A DNA stretch of 64,000 bases from Desulfuromonas sp. (GTDB lineage Bacteria; Desulfobacterota; Desulfuromonadia; Desulfuromonadales; BM501): assembly GCF_002868845.1 (NCBI RefSeq), contig NZ_PKUB01000038.1:1-64000 (forward strand). Direction: 5' to 3'. The stretch's first letter is position 1, and each line of letters opens with the position of its first letter. This document shows, in pieces, positions 32,350 through 41,247 of the stretch. The notes below the pieces were generated by a model. The model was not told the origin of the DNA. It worked only from the letters and a program-made list of their open reading frames with translations, and ran no database searches. The translations under genes and the position numbers were made by a program.

Positions 32350-33618
32350 ATGAAATTCACCGAACTGAACCTGCCTGCGGAGGTCCTGAAGGGGGTCTCG
32401 GAGGTCGGTTTCACCGACCTGACCCCGGTGCAGGAACAATCGATTCCCCTGGCCCTGGCGGGCAAGGACGTGGCCGCCCAGGCCCAGACCGGCACCGGGA
32501 AAACCGCCGCCTTTCTGATCTCACTCTTTACCCACCTGCTCAAGAGCGGGAAGCGCACCAGCAACAACCCCCGGGCTCTCGTCATGGCGCCGACCCGGGA
32601 GCTGGTGGTGCAGATCTGCGAGGACGCCAAGGGGCTCGGCGCCCACTGCCCCCTCAAGGTGCAGGCGATCTTCGGCGGCATGGACTACGACAAGCAGCGC
32701 CAGGCTCTGAAGGACGGGGTCGATGTCATTGTCGCGACCCCGGGGCGGCTTATCGACTACGCCAAGCAGCGGGTCTTCACCTTCGACCGCATCGAGGCGC
32801 TGGTTATCGACGAGGCCGACCGCATGTTCGACATGGGCTTCATCAAGGACCTGCGCTACATCATGCGCAAACTGCCCCCCTTCGACAAGCGCCAGACAAT
32901 GCTTTTTTCCGCCACCCTTTCCCACCGGGTGATGGAGCTCGCCTACGAGTTCATGGACCTGGCCGAGAAGGTCAGCATCGAACCTGAGCAGGTCACCGCC
33001 GAGCGGGTCGAGCAGGTCCTCTACCACGCCGGACGCCGCGAGAAGTTCCCCCTGCTGCTCGGGCTCCTCAAGAAGGAGGAAGGGGTCGAGCGGGTGCTGG
33101 TCTTCGTCAACACCAAGCGCGAGGCCGAGCACCTGACCGATCGCCTCAAGGCCAACGAGTTCAAGGCCGCGGTCATCTCCGGCGACATCCCCCAGAACAA
33201 GCGGATGCGCATCCTGCAGGACTTCAAGGACGGGCGGCTGACCTTCCTGGTGGCCACCGACGTCGCCTCCCGGGGCATCCACATCGAGGGGGTCACCCAC
33301 GTCATCAACTACGACCTGCCCCAGGACTCGGAGGACTATGTGCATCGCATCGGGCGCACCGCTCGGGCCGGGGCGTTTGGCAAGGCGATCAGTTTCGCCG
33401 ACGAGGACCTGGTCTTTCACCTCCCCGAGATCGAGGAATTCATCGGGCGCAAGATCCCGAGCACGTTTCCCGAGGACGACGATTTTTTCTGGGACTACAA
33501 GCGTACATCTCCTCCCCGTAAGAAGCTCAAGAAGCCGGTCGGCCAGGAGAAGCCCGGCGGGGCGGGAAGGCGCCGCCGTCCCCCCCGGCGGCCGAGCGGC
33601 GGCGGTCACAGGAAATAG
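32350..33618 (+). CDS. DEAD-box RNA helicase, RhlB/RhlE-like
   Basis: 422 residues. All helicase motifs are seen in order: Q motif (FTDLTPVQEQSIP), AQTGTGKT, PTRELVVQ, ATPGRLIDY, DEADRMFDMGFIKDLR, SATLS, then VFVNTKREA, ATDVASRGIHIEGV and HRIGRTARAG. The DEADRM.D.GFIKD.R stretch is like E. coli RhlB. The C-terminus is a basic RG/P-rich tail. It probably unwinds RNA in decay or ribosome assembly. It sits between trpB and trpA, preceded by a 94-nt gap with a 7-bp hairpin (GGGCTCA / TGAGCCC). Stop TAG. Confidence 0.95.
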   Translation: MKFTELNLPAEVLKGVSEVGFTDLTPVQEQSIPLALAGKDVAAQAQTGTGKTAAFLISLFTHLLKSGKRTSNNPRALVMAPTRELVVQICEDAKGLGAHCPLKVQAIFGGMDYDKQRQALKDGVDVIVATPGRLIDYAKQRVFTFDRIEALVIDEADRMFDMGFIKDLRYIMRKLPPFDKRQTMLFSATLSHRVMELAYEFMDLAEKVSIEPEQVTAERVEQVLYHAGRREKFPLLLGLLKKEEGVERVLVFVNTKREAEHLTDRLKANEFKAAVISGDIPQNKRMRILQDFKDGRLTFLVATDVASRGIHIEGVTHVINYDLPQDSEDYVHRIGRTARAGAFGKAISFADEDLVFHLPEIEEFIGRKIPSTFPEDDDFFWDYKRTSPPRKKLKKPVGQEKPGGAGRRRRPPRRPSGGGHRK

Positions 33619-33687
33619 AAGGGGCGCGGTGAAGGCGTCGAGGGGGGCCGAAGGCAGGCCGGGCGATCCATTGCCCGGGAGATCGGA

Positions 33688-34212
33688 ATGCTGAAAAAGC
33701 TTGCCGGCCTGCTGGCGTGTCTCGGCATCGCCTTCGGGGCGATGATGCTGTTTACGGCGGAGAGGTCCTTCGAAGTGGACAACCGCCAGGTCGTTGCCCA
33801 TCCGGCCGCTTCGGTCTGGGCGGTGCTTGCCGATGTGGATCGCTGGCCCGCATGGTGGCCTGGGGTCGAGGAGGCACGTCTCGAGTCCGGGTGGCGGCCG
33901 GGCGCGGCCCTCGCACTGGTACTCAAGGGGACCCCTGAAAGGCGGCCGGCCCGGATCGAGGCGGTTGTTGCCGGGCGACGGATGTCATGGGTGCGGGACG
34001 GAGTCTTGGGAAGCCTCACCCGCACCTCCCTTGATTTGGAACCGCTCGGCGGGGAGACCCGGGTGACGCTGAAGAGCACTATTCACGGGCCCCAGGCTTT
34101 CATGGCCGGTCTCACCGGCAAGGAGGAATTCGCCATGTACCACCGCGCCGTGCTGACCCGCCTGGAGCTCCGTCTCGACGGCGGCGGGCCGGTTTCGGGA
34201 GGGACGCCTTAG
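33688..34212 (+). CDS. SRPBCC-fold protein with N-terminal membrane segment
   Basis: 174 residues. An N-terminal hydrophobic stretch (about residues 5-22) is followed by a START/SRPBCC-like domain (VVAHPAASVWAVLADVDRWPAWWPGVEEARLE), a fold that binds hydrophobic ligands. The ligand is not known. Its TAG overlaps the GTG of the next gene by one base, so the two are likely co-translated. Confidence 0.75.
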   Translation: MLKKLAGLLACLGIAFGAMMLFTAERSFEVDNRQVVAHPAASVWAVLADVDRWPAWWPGVEEARLESGWRPGAALALVLKGTPERRPARIEAVVAGRRMSWVRDGVLGSLTRTSLDLEPLGGETRVTLKSTIHGPQAFMAGLTGKEEFAMYHRAVLTRLELRLDGGGPVSGGTP

Positions 34213-34892
34213 TGCTGGGGGCCGACCTGCCCGGGCTTCACGGGTGCCGCAAGTGCCCGCGCCTGGTCCGCTATATCGAGACCCTGGCGCCCAAGCGGGC
34301 CTATCGGCGGGAAGACTACTGGAACGCGCCGGTGCCCGGTTTCGGAGATCCCCGGGCGAGGGTCTGCCTGGTCGGGCTGGCTCCCGGGGCTCATGGCGCC
34401 AATCGCACCGGACGGCCCTTTACCGGTGACGGCGCCGGGGATTTTATGTACCCCCTGCTGCACCGGGCCGGGTATGCCAGCCAGGCTGAGGCAAACGACG
34501 CCGCCGACGGCCTTCAGCTGCGGGACCTTTATATCAGCAACGCCGTCAAGTGCGTCCCCCCTGGCAATAAGCCGGAGCTGGCCGAGTTCGAGAACTGCCG
34601 CCCCTTTCTGGAGGCGGAACTGAACCACCTCTGCCGGCTGCGGGTGGTCATCCTCCTGGGACAGGGGGCCTTTACCAGTTACCTTCGCATGCTTCGGGCC
34701 CAGGGGGTCATCGGCCGCCTCGCCGATTACCCCTTTGCCCACGGGGCCAGCTATCGGCCCGCTCGCGGGCCGCAGTTGGTGGCCAGTTATCATACGAGCC
34801 GCTATAATGTCCAGACGGGTCGCATGACCGAGGGGATGTTTCTGGACCTGCTCTCGCAGGTTCGCCGGTTGGCCGCGGCGGAAAGCGGTTGA
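34212..34892 (+). CDS. Family 5 uracil-DNA glycosylase (UDGb type)
   Basis: 226 residues from GTG 34212. Motif 1 is GLAPGAHGANRTGRPFTGD and motif 2 is SYHTSRYNVQTGR, the hallmarks of family 5 (UDGb). Four cysteines (12, 15, 114, 129) match the iron-sulfur cluster site. These enzymes remove uracil and some other deaminated bases from DNA. Motif 2 has HTS where many members have HPS. It overlaps the SRPBCC gene by one base and lies just before trpA. Confidence 0.88.
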   Translation: MLGADLPGLHGCRKCPRLVRYIETLAPKRAYRREDYWNAPVPGFGDPRARVCLVGLAPGAHGANRTGRPFTGDGAGDFMYPLLHRAGYASQAEANDAADGLQLRDLYISNAVKCVPPGNKPELAEFENCRPFLEAELNHLCRLRVVILLGQGAFTSYLRMLRAQGVIGRLADYPFAHGASYRPARGPQLVASYHTSRYNVQTGRMTEGMFLDLLSQVRRLAAAESG

Positions 34893-34948
34893 ACGGGACG
34901 GCCTTTTCAATTAAGCTGAAATTTTTTAGTTAGACTAGAGGGTAATGC

Positions 34949-35755
34949 ATGGGACGCATCAAAGCGATCTTTGAAAGACTGCGCCAGGAGGGGGAGACCG
35001 CACTGGTGCCTTTTCTGACTGCCGGGGACCCGGATCTGGCGACCACCGAGGCTCTTATCCACAGCCTGGTGGAGAACGGGGCCGACCTGATCGAGCTCGG
35101 ATTTCCCTTCTCCGACCCGATGGCCGACGGCCCCACCATCCAGGCGGCATCGGAGAGGGCTCTTGCGGCCGGGACGACCCTGTCTGCGATCCTGGATATG
35201 ATCGCCCGGGTGCGCCTCCACACCAACGTTCCCATCGTGCTGATGGGTTACTTCAATCCCTTGTTCCGTTACGGCCCCGAGCGATTCGCCGCCGATGCCG
35301 CGGCGGCGGGCGTGGACGGCCTGCTGCTGGTCGATCTTCCCCCCGAGGAAGCTGGGGAGATTCACAGTTCCCTGCAGGCCGAAGGAGTCGACTTGATCAC
35401 CCTGCTCGCCCCCACCACGCCGCCGGAGCGCGCGGCGCGCCTGGCCGCCGTCAGCGAGGGATACCTTTATTTCGTCTCCATGACGGGGGTCACCGGGGCC
35501 CAGCGGGTCGATGCCGGCGCCATCGGCGAGGAAGTCGGCCGGCTGAGGGCCCAGAGCCCGGTTCCGGTGGCCGTGGGATTCGGGATCTCGACTCCGGCCG
35601 ACGCCGCGGCGGTGGCCAGCTTCGCCGATGCTGTGGTGGTGGGCAGCGCCCTGGTGAAGATCATCGAGGCACACGGCACCTCGGCACAATTGCTGCCCGA
35701 GGTGGGGCGTTTCGTCCGATCCCTGAAGGAGGCCATCGTCGGCAAGGGTGACTGA
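34949..35755 (+). CDS. trpA: Tryptophan synthase alpha chain
   Basis: 268 residues, usual length. It splits indole-3-glycerol phosphate and passes indole to TrpB. The catalytic Glu49 and Asp60 are in the standard numbering (ELGFPFSDPMADGPTIQAAS). It is separated from trpB by three genes and has a short AT-rich stretch upstream (34904-34940) that may carry its own promoter, although no clear -35/-10 pair is visible. Confidence 0.98.
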   Translation: MGRIKAIFERLRQEGETALVPFLTAGDPDLATTEALIHSLVENGADLIELGFPFSDPMADGPTIQAASERALAAGTTLSAILDMIARVRLHTNVPIVLMGYFNPLFRYGPERFAADAAAAGVDGLLLVDLPPEEAGEIHSSLQAEGVDLITLLAPTTPPERAARLAAVSEGYLYFVSMTGVTGAQRVDAGAIGEEVGRLRAQSPVPVAVGFGISTPADAAAVASFADAVVVGSALVKIIEAHGTSAQLLPEVGRFVRSLKEAIVGKGD

Positions 35756-35894
35756 TCTCTCCCCGGGCAATGCCCGCTGAAGTTTGACCTGTCGGTGAAG
35801 GACCATGTTCCGCCCCCGGAGCGATCGTGGGGCGTATTTTGACCGGGCCACCACAAAGAGGTGACTCGAAATTTTTAAAAGACGAGGTTACGAT

Positions 35895-36743
35895 ATGGGC
35901 TGGTTTCAAAAAAAGAAGGCGCCCATCGCGCCCGCGGAAAAGAAAAACGTCCAGATGCCCGAAGGGGTTTGGACAAAGTGCAAGAACTGCAACTAGATCA
36001 TCTACACCAAGGAGATCGAGCGCAACCTGAAGGTCTGCCCCAAGTGCGACTACCACTTTCGCATTGACGCCCGTGAACGCATCGCCCTGGTGCTCGACGA
36101 GGGCTCTTTCGTGGAAATGGACGCCGCCATGCAGTCCGTTGACTTTCTCGACTTCAAGGACTCCAAGAAGTACAAGGACCGGATCAAGGCCTCGGTGAAA
36201 AAAGCCGGCGGCGGCGACGCCGTGATTTGCGGGGAGGGGACCCGGGAGGGGATGCCGGTTGCGGTCGGGGTGTTCGACTTCTCCTTCATGGGGGGGAGCA
36301 TGGGGTCGGTGGTCGGCGAGAAGCTCACCCGTGCCATCGAGGCGGGGATCGAGAAGAAGATTCCGGTGATCGTCTTTTCCTCCTCCGGGGGGGCCCGCAT
36401 GCAGGAGAGCATCCTTTCCCTGATGCAGATGGCAAAGACCAGCGCCGCCCTGGCTAAGCTCAAGAAACTCGGGGTTCCCTTCATCTCTGTCCTCACCGAT
36501 CCCACCACGGGGGGAGTGACGGCCAGCTTCGCGATGCTCGGAGACATCAACATGGCCGAGCCCCGGGCCCTGATCGGTTTCGCCGGCCCGCGGGTCATTG
36601 AGCAGACCATTCGCCAGAAATTGCCGGAAGGGTTCCAGCGCTCGGAGTATCTCCTGGAGCACGGCATGGTGGACATGATCGTCCCCCGCCAGGAGATGAA
36701 GGCCCGCCTTTCCCAGATCCTGCGCATTTTCACCAAGTCCTGA
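35895..36743 (+). CDS. accD: Acetyl-CoA carboxylase carboxyltransferase beta subunit; interrupted by in-frame TAG
   Basis: 282 amino-acid positions from ATG 35895 (GAGG at 35884-35887, 7 nt spacing). AccD with AccA transfers carboxyl from biotin to acetyl-CoA in fatty-acid synthesis. The N-terminal zinc finger has Cys29 and Cys32 (KCKNC) and a CPKC pair near 51-54. Codon 34, between the two Cys pairs, is TAG (35994-35996); E. coli AccD has Gln at this place. After it the frame continues perfectly through [37 protein letters not shown] and [18 protein letters not shown] to TGA. The first start after the TAG is GTG 36090, which would lose the zinc finger. accD is normally essential and no other copy is in the window. 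Followed 4 nt later by folC. Confidence 0.93.
35994..35996 (+). other. In-frame TAG codon in accD
   Basis: The reading is C-N-TAG-I-I-Y, where relatives have Gln or an acidic residue between the CxxC and the hydrophobic strand. One base change from GAG or CAG would give TAG. No frameshift is present on either side. Confidence 0.95.
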
Positions 36744-36747
36744 GGCG

Positions 36748-38073
36748 GTGGATTTTCGGCAGAGCCTGGAATACCTCTACGGCCTTCAGCGGTTCGGGAT
36801 CAAGCTCGGCCTGGATAACATCCGGGCCCTGCTTGAGCGCCTTGGGCATCCCGAGTCGGGCTACGGCATCGTTCATGTGGGGGGGACAAACGGCAAGGGA
36901 TCGGTCAGCGCCTGCCTGGCGGAGGTTCTTCGGCAGGCGGGATGCCGGGTCGGTCTTTACACTTCCCCCCATCTGCATTCCTTCACCGAGCGCATCCGAA
37001 TAGACGGCGTCCCCGCCGCGGAAGAGGAGGTGGCGCGGCTCACCGACATGCTCCGGGAGCGCGCCGCGGATATCCCCGCCACATTTTTCGAGTTCACCAC
37101 CGCCCTGGCCCTCTGGCACTTTCAGCAGCGGAAGGTCGATTTCGCCGTCCTCGAGGTGGGGATGGGGGGGCGTCTCGACGCCACCAATGCCGTCTTGCCG
37201 CGAGTGAGCGTCATTACCTCCATCTGCCGAGACCACGCCGAGCACCTGGGGGCCGACCTGGCCGCCATCGCCGTAGAGAAGGCGGGCATCATCAAGGAGG
37301 GGATCCCCGTCGTTCTCGGGCGCCAGGAGCCCGCGGCGCTCGAGGTCCTTCTGGAACGGGCCCGCCGGCAAAAGGCTCCGGCCTATCTCCTGGGGCGGGA
37401 TTTTACATCCGGTCCCGCCGCAGGCGGGTTTGCCTACCGGGGACTCGAACTCGCCATGGACGGACTGCATCCCGGTCTGGCCGGCGCCCATCAGCGCCAG
37501 AATCTGGCCCTGGCCTTGGCGGCGGCCGAAGTGCTGCGGCGGCAGGGCGAACGAATTTCCGAGGCCGCCCTGCGTGGCGGGGTCGAGGGGGTCCGTTGGC
37601 CCGGTCGGCTGGAATGGTGGGATGGCCGGGATGGCCGGGATGTGCTGCTCGACGGCGCCCACAACGAGGGGGGAGCCCGGGCCCTGGCCGAATACCTCGC
37701 CGAACTCGGCGCGGCAAAGGTGCGCTGGGTGGTGGGCATCAAGGGAGTCCGCCAGGTGGGGGACATCCTCGGTCCCGTTCTGCCCCATGTGGACGCCCTC
37801 TACTGCACGGAGCCCCCGGCCGAGGAGACGGTCCCCCGTCAGAGGCTGGCCGAGGAGGCGGCCCGGGCCGGGGTTCCCGCGAAGGTTTATGCCTCGCCAG
37901 AGGCGGCCCTGGACGCGGCTCTGGCCGAGCGCGGCGAGGGGGAGGTCGTCCTGGTGGCTGGCTCCCTCTTCCTTGTGGCCGCGGCACGGGAGCACCTGCG
38001 CCGTCGCGCCGCTGACGGCGAGGTTTCGAAAGACGATTACGCCCCTTCGGCGGGGCTTTCTGAGACTGTGTGA
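36748..38073 (+). CDS. folC: Folylpolyglutamate synthase / dihydrofolate synthase
   Basis: 441 residues from GTG 36748. It adds glutamate to (dihydro)folate or dihydropteroate, with ATP. The P-loop HVGGTNGKGSVSA, the YTSPHLHSFTERIRI motif and EVGMGGRLDATN are diagnostic. It follows accD by 4 nt, the common accD-folC pairing, and overlaps lptD by 4 nt (GTGTGATG junction). Confidence 0.96.
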   Translation: MDFRQSLEYLYGLQRFGIKLGLDNIRALLERLGHPESGYGIVHVGGTNGKGSVSACLAEVLRQAGCRVGLYTSPHLHSFTERIRIDGVPAAEEEVARLTDMLRERAADIPATFFEFTTALALWHFQQRKVDFAVLEVGMGGRLDATNAVLPRVSVITSICRDHAEHLGADLAAIAVEKAGIIKEGIPVVLGRQEPAALEVLLERARRQKAPAYLLGRDFTSGPAAGGFAYRGLELAMDGLHPGLAGAHQRQNLALALAAAEVLRRQGERISEAALRGGVEGVRWPGRLEWWDGRDGRDVLLDGAHNEGGARALAEYLAELGAAKVRWVVGIKGVRQVGDILGPVLPHVDALYCTEPPAEETVPRQRLAEEAARAGVPAKVYASPEAALDAALAERGEGEVVLVAGSLFLVAAAREHLRRRAADGEVSKDDYAPSAGLSETV

Positions 38074-40175
38074 TGCGATTTTTGCTGTGGAGCATAACGG
38101 GCGGCCTTGTCCTTCTGCTGGGGTTGACCCTTCCGGTGGCGGACGCCGCTGCCCTGGAAGTGGTCGAAGGCATGGAGGCGGGCGGGGCGGTGACCCTCGA
38201 GGCGGACCAGCTCTCCCTCGACGAGAGTACCTCGACCTACCAGGCGACGGGGCAGGTGCGCCTGACGAAGGGGGTTGTCACCCTCGAGGCCGACCAATTG
38301 CAATGGAACTCAGCCACCGGGACGGCGACCGCCCGCGGCGGGGTTCGCCTGGCCGAGCCCCAGGGTGTCCTGGAGGGGGAGGCCTTGACCGTCGATCTCG
38401 AGTCCGGCAGCGGCCGTCTTGAGCAAGGGCGGGTGACCCTCCGGGATTCCAATTTTCACATCGCCGGGGAGGACATCGAACGGCTGGGGGAGGATACCTA
38501 CCGCATCCGGCGGGGCACCTTCACCACCTGCGAGGGCGCGGTGCCCTCCTGGAAGTTCGGAGCGGGCGAGTTCAACGTCACCCTCGAGGGTTACGCCCGG
38601 GCCAAGCACCTGCTTTTGTATCTGCGGGACATACCGGTCCTTTACGTTCCCTATCTCATCTACCCCGCCAAGCAGGAGCGGCAATCGGGGTTTCTGCTGC
38701 CCCGCTACGGCTACTCCCAGAAGCGGGGGACCTCCCTGTCCCTGGCCTACTACAAGACCTTCGGCCCGCACCGGGATGCCACCTTCTATCTCGACTACCT
38801 CTCCGACCTGGGGGTCGGGAAGGGCCTCGAGTTCCGCTATCTTCAGGGGGACGAGGGGGCCGGCACCCTGTACGGTTATCATGTGAACGGCCTCAAGGGG
38901 GAGAAGGCCCGGTATGCCCTCGAGTGGAAGCATTCCGGCCCGTTGCCCGGAGAGGGTTGGTTTTCCGCCGACGTTGAGCACGTAAGCAGCCGGGACTATT
39001 TTATGGATTTCGGCGAGGAGGCTGAGGAGTATACTCGCGACCAGGCCCAGTCTGTGGTCTATGCCAGTCGTCATTGGGCCAAGCTCAACCTGGCCGGTCA
39101 GTTCAAATACACAAAGGATCTGGAACAGGGCAGCGACCAGACCCTCCAGCGTCTGCCCGAGGTGCGTCTGGTCCAAGTGCGCAGGCGCCTTGGGGAAACA
39201 CCCCTTTACCTTCAGTTCGACGGGGCAAGCACCTACTTTTGGCGCGAAGAGGGGGAGAGGGGAGAGAGGCTCGACCTGCGTCCGGCCCTGTCCGCCGTGT
39301 TCCGGCCCGGAAGGGTTCTCGAGTTTGTTCCCGAGGTGGGCTACAGGGAACGGGTCTACTGGGCCTCCTCGGGTTTCGAGCGCAAGGGATTGCCAGATGT
39401 CTCCGCCCGCCTTTCCTCCCGCCTCTCTCGTGTCTACGCCCCGGAATGGAAGACCGTAAAGAGGCTCCAGCACAGTGTAGAGCCTGACGTCCTTTATCTC
39501 TACATTCCCTCCAGCGACCAGAGTCGATTGCCCCAGTTCGACACCGTGGACGACATCGCCTCGGAGAACACCATCAGCTACGGGATTACCAACCGTCTCA
39601 CCGCCCGCTACGAGGACCCCGACGGAGCGCCCCGTTATCACGAGGTTTTCTACCTGCGCCTCTCCCAGGATTATGACCTGCGCGAGTCCCGCAGGAACCT
39701 TCTCAACCCCCAGGATAACTTGCGCCCCTTTTCCGCCCTGCGCGGAGAGTTGATTCTGCGTCCCAACCGCTGGAGTTTTCTCGATCTGGACGGACGCTTC
39801 AACCCCTATTCTGAAAACAGCGGCTTCACCGATATGAATGCCCGGGGCAAGCTTCAGGACGGGGCCGGAAATGCCCTGTCCCTTGAATACCGTTATCGGG
39901 AGAAGGACCTGGAGTACCTGGGCGGCAAGCTCGAGCTGACCTGGCTCCAGCCTCTTTACCTGGGCCTTCGTCACCGCTTCAACCTGGAAGAGCGGCGCCG
40001 GCTGGAGAACGTTGTCGACCTGGAGTTCCGGGCCCAGTGCTGGAGCGTCCGCCTGAGCATCCGGGATCGTCTGGAGGACAGGGAGTACCTTGTCTCTTTC
40101 GCCCTGGCCGGGCTCGGCAAGGTGGCCCGTTTCGGGGGAACACTCAGCCAGGGGGACGAAGAGGGCCTCGAATAA
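38070..40175 (+). CDS. lptD: LPS-assembly protein LptD
   Basis: 701 residues. An N-terminal signal sequence (to about residue 26) is followed by an OstA/LptA-like periplasmic domain (ALEVVEGMEAGGAVTLEADQ) and a large C-terminal beta-barrel (VPYLIYPAKQERQSGFLLPRYGYS). LptD inserts lipopolysaccharide into the outer leaflet of the outer membrane. One Cys near residue 152 (TTCEG) and one near the end (AQCWSV) could form the disulfide known from the family. Its presence shows a Gram-negative envelope. A terminator follows. Confidence 0.93.
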   Translation: MMRFLLWSITGGLVLLLGLTLPVADAAALEVVEGMEAGGAVTLEADQLSLDESTSTYQATGQVRLTKGVVTLEADQLQWNSATGTATARGGVRLAEPQGVLEGEALTVDLESGSGRLEQGRVTLRDSNFHIAGEDIERLGEDTYRIRRGTFTTCEGAVPSWKFGAGEFNVTLEGYARAKHLLLYLRDIPVLYVPYLIYPAKQERQSGFLLPRYGYSQKRGTSLSLAYYKTFGPHRDATFYLDYLSDLGVGKGLEFRYLQGDEGAGTLYGYHVNGLKGEKARYALEWKHSGPLPGEGWFSADVEHVSSRDYFMDFGEEAEEYTRDQAQSVVYASRHWAKLNLAGQFKYTKDLEQGSDQTLQRLPEVRLVQVRRRLGETPLYLQFDGASTYFWREEGERGERLDLRPALSAVFRPGRVLEFVPEVGYRERVYWASSGFERKGLPDVSARLSSRLSRVYAPEWKTVKRLQHSVEPDVLYLYIPSSDQSRLPQFDTVDDIASENTISYGITNRLTARYEDPDGAPRYHEVFYLRLSQDYDLRESRRNLLNPQDNLRPFSALRGELILRPNRWSFLDLDGRFNPYSENSGFTDMNARGKLQDGAGNALSLEYRYREKDLEYLGGKLELTWLQPLYLGLRHRFNLEERRRLENVVDLEFRAQCWSVRLSIRDRLEDREYLVSFALAGLGKVARFGGTLSQGDEEGLE

Positions 40176-40207
40176 GGACAGTCTTTCCCCCGTTGTGTCT
40201 TTTCGTT

Positions 40208-40243
40208 CCGCCGTACCGCATGATGTGGGATGGCGGTTTTTTT
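40208..40243 (+). terminator. Intrinsic terminator after lptD
   Basis: CCGCC (40208-40212) pairs with GGCGG (40232-40236), extended inwards by CC/GG and CA/TG pairs with a mismatch and wobbles, and is followed by seven Ts (40237-40243). Confidence 0.8.
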
Positions 40244-40244
40244 G

Positions 40245-40276
40245 TTGACATTGGGTCTTTCTTATATTAGTTATAG
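40245..40276 (+). promoter_or_regulatory. Candidate promoter of the ComEA-like gene
   Basis: A perfect TTGACA (40245-40250) directly follows the lptD terminator. Downstream is AT-rich (TATATTAGTTATAG, 40263-40276), but the best -10 look-alikes are 12-14 or 20-21 nt away, so the exact -10 is unclear. Confidence 0.4.
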
Positions 40277-40337
40277 TTCACCAATTAGCGCTGGCAAATA
40301 TTTGCCGGCAACCTTTTCATCCACAGGAGGGAGAAAA

Positions 40338-40637
40338 ATGAAACAGCTGATCTGCATGTGTGTTATGTTGCTTCTGGCGGCTCTCGCCGGCCCGGCGGCT
40401 TCTTTCGCCGCCCCCCAGAAGTCCGAGGTCGTTGAGTCGATCGCGACCCTCAACGTCAATGCCGCCGGCGCCGAAGAACTGGAAAGCCTGCCGGGCATCG
40501 GCAAGGTGACGGCAGAGCGGATTGTCGCCTACCGCTCCGAGCACGGGGATTTCGCGACTCCCGATGACCTGGTCCATGTCAAGGGGATCGGTGAGAAGAC
40601 CCTCGAGAAGATCAGGTATCTGGTCTCGGTAAAATAG
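40338..40637 (+). CDS. Small exported helix-hairpin-helix protein, ComEA-like
   Basis: 99 residues from ATG 40338 (AGGAGGGAG upstream). A signal peptide (MKQLICMCVMLLLAALAG) is followed by two helix-hairpin-helix motifs (LNVNAAGAEELESLPGIGKV and DDLVHVKGIGEKTLEKI). Such short ComEA-like proteins bind DNA in the periplasm and often take part in DNA uptake. No other competence genes are near. Stop TAG. Confidence 0.85.
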   Translation: MKQLICMCVMLLLAALAGPAASFAAPQKSEVVESIATLNVNAAGAEELESLPGIGKVTAERIVAYRSEHGDFATPDDLVHVKGIGEKTLEKIRYLVSVK

Positions 40638-40683
40638 TCAGGCTCCGCTTCCCGGGGCTCAGGAGGTCCTTTTTTTTGTTCCC

Positions 40684-41073
40684 ATGACTGAGGCAGGATT
40701 CACCTGGAAATCGCTTTTGCCCCAAAGATGGTCCCTCTTTCCGGTTCTTCTCGTTCTGGTTTTGATCGGGTTGGCTCTGTTCGGCGACAAGGGGGTCCTG
40801 CGGGCCCTGCAGGCCGGTCGCCAGCGCGATGCCCTTCAACGTGAGGTGCAGGGGGGGGAAGAGGCCAACGACGCCTTGCGCCGCGAGATCGAGGCGCTGC
40901 GTTCCGATCGTCGGCACATCGAGAGCATTGCGCGCAGGGAGTTGGGAATGGTCAAAGAGGATGAACTTGTTTACCAGTTCTCCTCGGGTAAGAAGGATCT
41001 CGAGAAGGGGCAGGGCGGTTCCCACGCTTCGAAGAGTCCCGGTGGCCCAAAGGAAAGTCCGCAGGAGGATTGA
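40684..41073 (+). CDS. ftsB: Septum formation initiator, FtsB/DivIC family
   Basis: 129 residues. One transmembrane segment (about residues 18-35) is followed by a coiled coil (LREVQGGEEANDALRREIEALR region) and a short motif (IARRELGMVKEDELVYQF) typical of FtsB/DivIC. These proteins link early and late divisome proteins. The last 30 residues are a Lys/Gly/Ser/Pro-rich tail. A terminator follows. Confidence 0.87.
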   Translation: MTEAGFTWKSLLPQRWSLFPVLLVLVLIGLALFGDKGVLRALQAGRQRDALQREVQGGEEANDALRREIEALRSDRRHIESIARRELGMVKEDELVYQFSSGKKDLEKGQGGSHASKSPGGPKESPQED

Positions 41074-41137
41074 CCGGCCCGTAATTGGTCAACCTCCTCC
41101 CCTTGAATTCCGTTTGATTATGTTTTTCATTGCAATG

Positions 41138-41164
41138 AGCCCCGGCCCCGGCCGGGGCTTTTTT
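41138..41164 (+). terminator. Intrinsic terminator after ftsB
   Basis: AGCCCCGG (41138-41145) and CCGGGGCT (41152-41159) form an 8-bp stem with a 6-nt loop, followed by a T run to 41164. Confidence 0.9.
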
Positions 41165-41179
41165 CGTCCCGCCCTTTTC

Positions 41180-41209
41180 TTGACAGCCGCGCTCAAGAGG
41201 GGATAACAT
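41180..41209 (+). promoter_or_regulatory. Sigma-70 promoter of the argS operon
   Basis: Perfect TTGACA (41180-41185), with GATAAC at 16 nt (41202-41207) or TAACAT at 18 nt (41204-41209) as the -10. It lies between the ftsB terminator and the small Cys-rich gene, leaving a leader of about 30 nt. Confidence 0.65.
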
Positions 41210-41247
41210 ACAGCGCTATTTTGGCCGAAAAATCTCTGGAGGGTCCC

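Noticed and set aside
36000-36743. accD as an old pseudogene
   Set aside because: Apart from the single TAG there are no frameshifts or loss of motifs, and the gene keeps its normal operon place.
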